This document shows, piece by piece, positions 44,155 to 47,781 of a stretch of DNA of 47,781 nucleotides; within the stretch, counting starts at the first letter, position 1; each line of letters starts with the position of its first letter. The translations under genes and the position numbers were made by a program. Below the pieces are notes generated by a model, which searched no databases, was not told the DNA's origin, and saw only the letters and a list, made by a program, of their open reading frames with translations. This DNA comes from Clostridia bacterium (GTDB taxonomy: Bacteria; Bacillota; Clostridia; Oscillospirales; Acutalibacteraceae): assembly GCA_030528905.1 (NCBI GenBank), contig JAUMXZ010000003.1, positions 1-47,781 of the forward strand, written 5' to 3'.

Positions 44155-45249
44155 ATGAAACTCGGTATAGTGGGACTTCCAAATGTCGGAAAAAGTACCC
44201 TTTTTAACGCTATAACAAATGCAGGTGCCCAGTCTGCTAACTATCCTTTTTGTACTATCGAACCCAATGTCGGCGTGGTTGCTGTCCCTGATAAACGACT
44301 TGATGCTCTTGCCAAAATGTATAACCCTGAAAAAGTTACTCCTGCTGCTATAGAATTTGTCGATATAGCCGGCCTTGTTAAAGGCGCTTCTAAAGGTGAG
44401 GGCTTGGGCAATAAATTTCTTGCCAATATCCGCGAAGTCGATGCTGTTTTACACGTCGTTCGCTGCTTTGAAAATGATGATATCGTTCACGTTAACGGTC
44501 AGATTGACCCACTTGGCGACATCGAAACTATTAACCTTGAGCTTATTTTGTCTGATATGGAAATGCTTAAAAGAAGAATTGATAAAGCTCAAAAGCTTCT
44601 CAAGGGTGATAAAAAATATCAAAAAGATTTAGACCTGTTTAAACGAATTTCTGATGTTTTAGATCAGGGTAAATGTGTAAGGTTCTTAGACTGTGATGAA
44701 GAAGAAAAAGAAATTATAAACTCTCTTAATCTTCTCACCTCAAAACCTGTTATATATGTTGCCAATATGAGCGAAGATGATTTCTCTTCAGGACTTGATA
44801 ACAACAAATATTATAATTTAGTAAAAGATTTTGCCGAATCAGAAAATTCTGCTGTGTTGCCTATATGTGCTCAGATTGAATCGGAAATAGCAGGTCTTGA
44901 CCCTGAGGAAAAAGAAATTTTCCTAAACGACTTAGGCCTTGAATGTTCCGGCCTTGACAGACTTATTACAACATCTTATTCTCTTTTGGGACTTATGTCT
45001 TATCTGACAGCCGGTAAGCCGGAAGTTCGTGCCTGGACTATAAAAAAAGGAACTACTGCTCCAAAAGCTGCCGGAAAAATTCACACCGATTTTGAACGCG
45101 GCTTCATACGCGCTGAAGTAGTCAGTTTTGATGATCTTATGAAATGTCAGACTATGCAAAAAGCAAAAGAAAACGGCCTTGTCCGTTCCGAAGGAAAAGG
45201 ATATGTTATGCAGGACGGAGATATCGTATTGTTCAGATTTAATGTTTAA
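44155..45249 (+). CDS. ychF: Redox-regulated ATPase YchF
   Basis: Protein of 364 residues, OBG-family NTPase. G1 is [15 protein letters not shown]3 is [20 protein letters not shown], and the NxxE-type specificity loop (VANMSEDD) fits the ATP preference of YchF. A coiled-coil insertion ([19 protein letters not shown]) and a C-terminal TGS domain ([28 protein letters not shown]) complete it. AGGAGATTG precedes the ATG. It shares a terminator with the converging phage tail genes. Confidence 0.97.
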   Translation: MKLGIVGLPNVGKSTLFNAITNAGAQSANYPFCTIEPNVGVVAVPDKRLDALAKMYNPEKVTPAAIEFVDIAGLVKGASKGEGLGNKFLANIREVDAVLHVVRCFENDDIVHVNGQIDPLGDIETINLELILSDMEMLKRRIDKAQKLLKGDKKYQKDLDLFKRISDVLDQGKCVRFLDCDEEEKEIINSLNLLTSKPVIYVANMSEDDFSSGLDNNKYYNLVKDFAESENSAVLPICAQIESEIAGLDPEEKEIFLNDLGLECSGLDRLITTSYSLLGLMSYLTAGKPEVRAWTIKKGTTAPKAAGKIHTDFERGFIRAEVVSFDDLMKCQTMQKAKENGLVRSEGKGYVMQDGDIVLFRFNV

Positions 45250-45272
45250 ATATATCCTATATAAAACCTAAA

Positions 45273-45306
45273 TAAGCCACCCATAAAAATGGGTGGCTTA
45301 TACTTT
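45273..45306. terminator. Bidirectional terminator between ychF and the tail-fibre gene
   Basis: A perfect 12-base inverted repeat (45273-45284 against 45289-45300) with an AAAA loop is flanked on both sides by AT-rich tails. It marks the boundary between chromosome and tail module. Confidence 0.85.
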
Positions 45307-45778
45307 ATTTAAAGGCTATACATATATACTGTATTCCCGAGGCATTCAGATTGTAAAAGTAATTATTCTGCGGCGTCTCTACAGTTTGATAAACTGTTAA
45401 TATATTGTTATATAAGCTTACTCCTGCACTTGAAAAACTCGTCTGCAGCGCTATTGCAGAATTGTAAACATTATATCCGCTTTCTGCATCATAATAGTAA
45501 AGCACAGACCCTTTCTTATGTATCAATACACATTTAGGATTAAAATCAAATATCACTTCTTTACTCTCTTCTCCATTACCTAAATAACTCCTTATGTAGT
45601 AAGGCTGTGAAATCCACGCTTTTTCGCTTGTTGTAAAATGTAACTCCTCATTTGCCATATGTGTTGATATCGTATTATCTAATATTATGTTATCATTTAC
45701 AAAATCTGTTCTTGTCGGTTTGTCTGTGCCAAGCCAACTGTTTAGTGCTAAGTTCGGGGTCTTATTATTAGTAGGCAT
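45305..45778 (-). CDS. Short phage tail-fibre-like protein
   Basis: Protein of 157 residues. The N-terminus (TPNLALNSWLGTDKPTRTDFVNDN, then ILDNTISTHMANEELHFTTSEK) matches the attachment region common in clostridial phage and prophage tail fibres. The C-terminal 90 residues (FDFNPKCVLIHKKGSVLYYYD to ASGIQYICIAFK) look like a small beta-rich domain and could be the receptor-binding part. It is short for a fibre. It follows the DUF2313 gene by 21 bases and is the last gene of the module before the terminator shared with ychF. Confidence 0.75.
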   Translation of the reverse strand: MPTNNKTPNLALNSWLGTDKPTRTDFVNDNIILDNTISTHMANEELHFTTSEKAWISQPYYIRSYLGNGEESKEVIFDFNPKCVLIHKKGSVLYYYDAESGYNVYNSAIALQTSFSSAGVSLYNNILTVYQTVETPQNNYFYNLNASGIQYICIAFK

Positions 45779-45799
45779 TATTCTCTCTCCTTTTTATAT

Positions 45800-46381
45800 T
45801 TAATCTTCTTCCAATGATATTGTATCTATTTCATCCCACATAAGATCTTTATTATCCATATCATCAAAACAAAGGTCTAAACTTTCTATCTTATCCCAGC
45901 TGAAATTCCTGAAGTCAAACACGACATTCAAATGTGCCGGTGTAAAACTTTTTGCTAATTCTATTGCCTTTTCCTGTGTCAAACTTTTATCAAGCATAGA
46001 TATGCAGCTTATGAAAATTGTAAACTCACCCGGACTTTCAAATATCTCAGTTTCTAAGCCACAGGCTAACAAGGCTTTTTTTATCCCTTCCATATTAAAA
46101 TCATTCGCTGTTACTGAGCTTCTGTAATTAAGCATTCTTCGTCTGTTTTCAATCGTTTCTTCTGATAACTTCCTGTCACTTAATTCCTCTCTGATACTAA
46201 GCCCATAATCTTCTGCTGTCGCAACAAATGCTTCCTGTTCTAAATTGCTAAGTTCTCTGTCTAATATCTCAAGCCCTTTTGCATATGCACAGAGTTCTGC
46301 GTGTACAAGGCTCTTATCATCAAGCTTATATAGCCCTGTCGGTCTTAACCCTGCTTTTAATCTGTTTAATTGCTCTTGCAT
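45800..46381 (-). CDS. DUF2313/YmfQ-type phage baseplate protein
   Basis: Protein of 193 residues. Features of the YmfQ (Mu gp48-like) family are LNRLKAGLRPTGLYKL near the N-terminus, LEQEAFVATAEDYGLSIREEL in the middle, and the FTIFISC and AHLNVVFDFRNFSWDKIESL segments. Such proteins form part of the baseplate of contractile tails, and the gene lies directly after baseplate J as in Mu-like and PBSX-like phages. The C-terminal acidic repeat (SLDLCFDDMDNKDLMWDEID) is unusual and may contact the fibre. Confidence 0.85.
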   Translation of the reverse strand: MQEQLNRLKAGLRPTGLYKLDDKSLVHAELCAYAKGLEILDRELSNLEQEAFVATAEDYGLSIREELSDRKLSEETIENRRRMLNYRSSVTANDFNMEGIKKALLACGLETEIFESPGEFTIFISCISMLDKSLTQEKAIELAKSFTPAHLNVVFDFRNFSWDKIESLDLCFDDMDNKDLMWDEIDTISLEED

Positions 46382-46386
46382 ATATC

Positions 46387-47451
46387 TTAGCCTTCCTTTT
46401 CTGTAATACTTATTGTTCCGACTACAGCTTTTTGGCCCTGTGTCATAACCATATCACTGCCAAAATTACCTATTATGTAATTTTCTACACCATCTACATT
46501 TAATATTCTGTTTCCTGCTACAGCCAAATAATAATTTTCTCCTATGCCCAAAGAATTTATGTACTCAGCCACTGCATTCTCACAATTTTCCTTGACGCTT
46601 TCAAAGTCATAACCCTGTTTACAACTTATTCCAAAATACGCAGTACAGTTTACCTGTTCAGGACTTAACACTTCTACATCAACATTTATTTCTCTGAGAT
46701 TATCAAATTCGTTTTGCATCAAATCTATTAAATCCTGTGACGGCTCACCACCTGCCCAGATATATACATCAACAGTACCCACTCCTCTTTGCAGTCCTAT
46801 AACTCCTGCTGACGTAACATTTTCATTTTTTAAAGCCTGCTCCTTATAAAATGCTGTGTTTGTACCATTTGAAATATTCCTATAACTCTCTATTATCCTT
46901 TTCCTCAGATTCTCATCGCTTTCTTCTTCTGTACCTCCTGTAAAAGCCTGTATGTTCATTACCTCAGATATGCCGGGAAGAGATGTGATAATGACGCTTA
47001 TACTGCCTGCCTTACAGTTGCCTTTTTTGCCCTCATCCAAAGATCTTGCTTTTAGCGTTACTTCTAAGTCTCCTGCATATAAAATCCCTTCTTCCACGGT
47101 TTCATATCTGCTGTCCTGAACACTTGCTGTGCTGCACACTGTTCCAATCGGGATATTTATATCATATGATACCGGGGTTTGGATATAAAAAGTCAACTCG
47201 CCCTGGGCTTTCACAGCTTTTTTTCTTTCTATTCCTCTTTCTTGTGCGTGATAATCAAGTTGGATATCAGTTGCTGTCTGAACAAACATCTGTTTTTTTA
47301 ACCATTCGGTATTTATAAGACAATTATATATTTCTCCTGCTAATAATCTTATTCTGATTCCTATGTCAGATGCATCATCTGCAGAATATCCGGCTAAATT
47401 TCTAAATTCTTCATTCATTGAATTTAAAATTTCTTCATAGCTTTTACTCAT
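46387..47451 (-). CDS. Phage baseplate J family protein
   Basis: Protein of 354 residues with the baseplate J core: GDIGIRIRLLAGEI-like N-terminus (SDIGIRIRLLAGEIYN), RGIERKKAVKAQGELTFYI, FTGGTEEESDENLRKRI, GVGTVDVYIWAGG, and the C-terminal LNVDGVENYII. It forms wedges of contractile-tail baseplates. GGAGG lies just before the ATG. It sits between the gp25/W and DUF2313 genes in the standard order. Confidence 0.95.
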   Translation of the reverse strand: MSKSYEEILNSMNEEFRNLAGYSADDASDIGIRIRLLAGEIYNCLINTEWLKKQMFVQTATDIQLDYHAQERGIERKKAVKAQGELTFYIQTPVSYDINIPIGTVCSTASVQDSRYETVEEGILYAGDLEVTLKARSLDEGKKGNCKAGSISVIITSLPGISEVMNIQAFTGGTEEESDENLRKRIIESYRNISNGTNTAFYKEQALKNENVTSAGVIGLQRGVGTVDVYIWAGGEPSQDLIDLMQNEFDNLREINVDVEVLSPEQVNCTAYFGISCKQGYDFESVKENCENAVAEYINSLGIGENYYLAVAGNRILNVDGVENYIIGNFGSDMVMTQGQKAVVGTISITEKEG

Positions 47452-47465
47452 TTTTTTACCTCCTC

Positions 47466-47765
47466 TCAGACAGATATATCTATATCTTCTATTTGTTCAT
47501 CAACGCTAATCTTAAAGCTTAATCTTAACTGCTCGCCCATTTTACAGCTTTCTGCTTTAACTGATACGACATTTACATTTTTCATATCTTTTAGTGCTTT
47601 TTTTGCATAATCTATTGCTTGTTTTTCTATATTGTTTCTGCTTATATTTCCCATTTTTATTTTATAAAATTCGCTACCTAAATCTCTGTTGTAAACATAG
47701 CTGCCTTTTTTACAGATAAGCCTTATAATAATCCTTTGTAAAATTTCTTCATATGAGTCTATCAT
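47466..47765 (-). CDS. Phage baseplate gp25/W-like protein
   Basis: About 99 residues. Segments LICKKGSYVYNRDLGSEFYKI, DYAKKALKDMKNVNVVSVKAE and LRLSFKISVD fit small gp25/W-like or DUF2634-like baseplate wedge proteins; its place directly before baseplate J supports this. ATG at 47765 is preferred (AAGGG 10 bases upstream); a GTG at 47768 is adjacent. The 13 bases beyond it are probably the end of a further tail gene outside the window. Confidence 0.75.
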   Translation of the reverse strand: MIDSYEEILQRIIIRLICKKGSYVYNRDLGSEFYKIKMGNISRNNIEKQAIDYAKKALKDMKNVNVVSVKAESCKMGEQLRLSFKISVDEQIEDIDISV

Positions 47766-47781
47766 CACAGGATATCCCTTG

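Noticed and set aside
1-47781. CRISPR arrays, tRNA or rRNA genes, insertion sequences
   Set aside because: No regularly spaced repeats, cloverleaf-like segments, rRNA stretches or transposase motifs were seen on either strand by eye.

Overview
The window is AT-rich DNA from a spore-forming, anaerobic member of the Clostridia. Supporting signs are strong AGGAGG-type ribosome binding sites, a class III anaerobic ribonucleotide reductase, pyruvate phosphate dikinase, the DapL (aminotransferase) route to diaminopimelate, a YtaF-type sporulation membrane protein, a BofC-like protein, a SigA-dnaG-dgt operon, and an L27 protein with a cleavable N-terminus next to its Prp protease. No species call is possible from sequence alone.

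Layout. 1-3012: an envelope glycan pair, a polytopic membrane protein (its 5' end lies outside the window) followed by a polyprenyl-phosphate-type GT2 glycosyltransferase. 3030-11624: a promoter and a tightly packed operon, carA - carB/dapF - pyrG - dapL - DUF4364, mixing pyrimidine and cell-wall/lysine synthesis. 11644-14983: an adenine-deaminase-like gene behind a long AT-rich hairpin, a small lipoprotein gene, then ybaB and recR. 15028-19402: ytaF, a Ca2+ P-type ATPase, and two minus-strand genes (one unknown, one BofC-like). 19551-22339: ppdK with its own promoter and terminator. 22574-28849: a two-component system, a heterodimeric ABC exporter and a small alarmone synthetase; codon choice in at least the regulator differs from its neighbours, so this may be an acquired cassette. 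29045-33264: a beta-CASP metallo-beta-lactamase protein converging on nrdD. 33315-41785 (minus strand): cysK; the dgt-dnaG-rpoD-acyltransferase-rsmE group; a YigZ protein; and the ribosomal operon rplU-prp-rpmA plus rpmE. 41895-45306: tex and ychF. 45305-47781: the distal end of a contractile phage-tail module (gp25/W, baseplate J, DUF2313, tail fibre), cut by the right edge.

The most unusual region is 3-13.4 kb. CarA keeps the carbamoyl-phosphate synthase small-subunit fold, but all three glutaminase triad residues are replaced (Cys to Gly, His to Asn, Glu to Lys), so this synthase should depend on free ammonia. The CTP synthase two genes downstream keeps an intact glutaminase. CarB has no stop codon and reads straight into DapF, although dapF keeps its own ribosome binding site and start codon. 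Just beyond the operon is a full-length adenine deaminase homologue in which every recognisable metal-binding or catalytic motif is gone while the scaffold motifs remain. Two active-site-dead relatives of nitrogen-handling enzymes and one translational fusion within 10 kb make this the best candidate for undescribed biology here. A second oddity is a small hairpin between the Shine-Dalgarno sequence and the start codon of rpoD.
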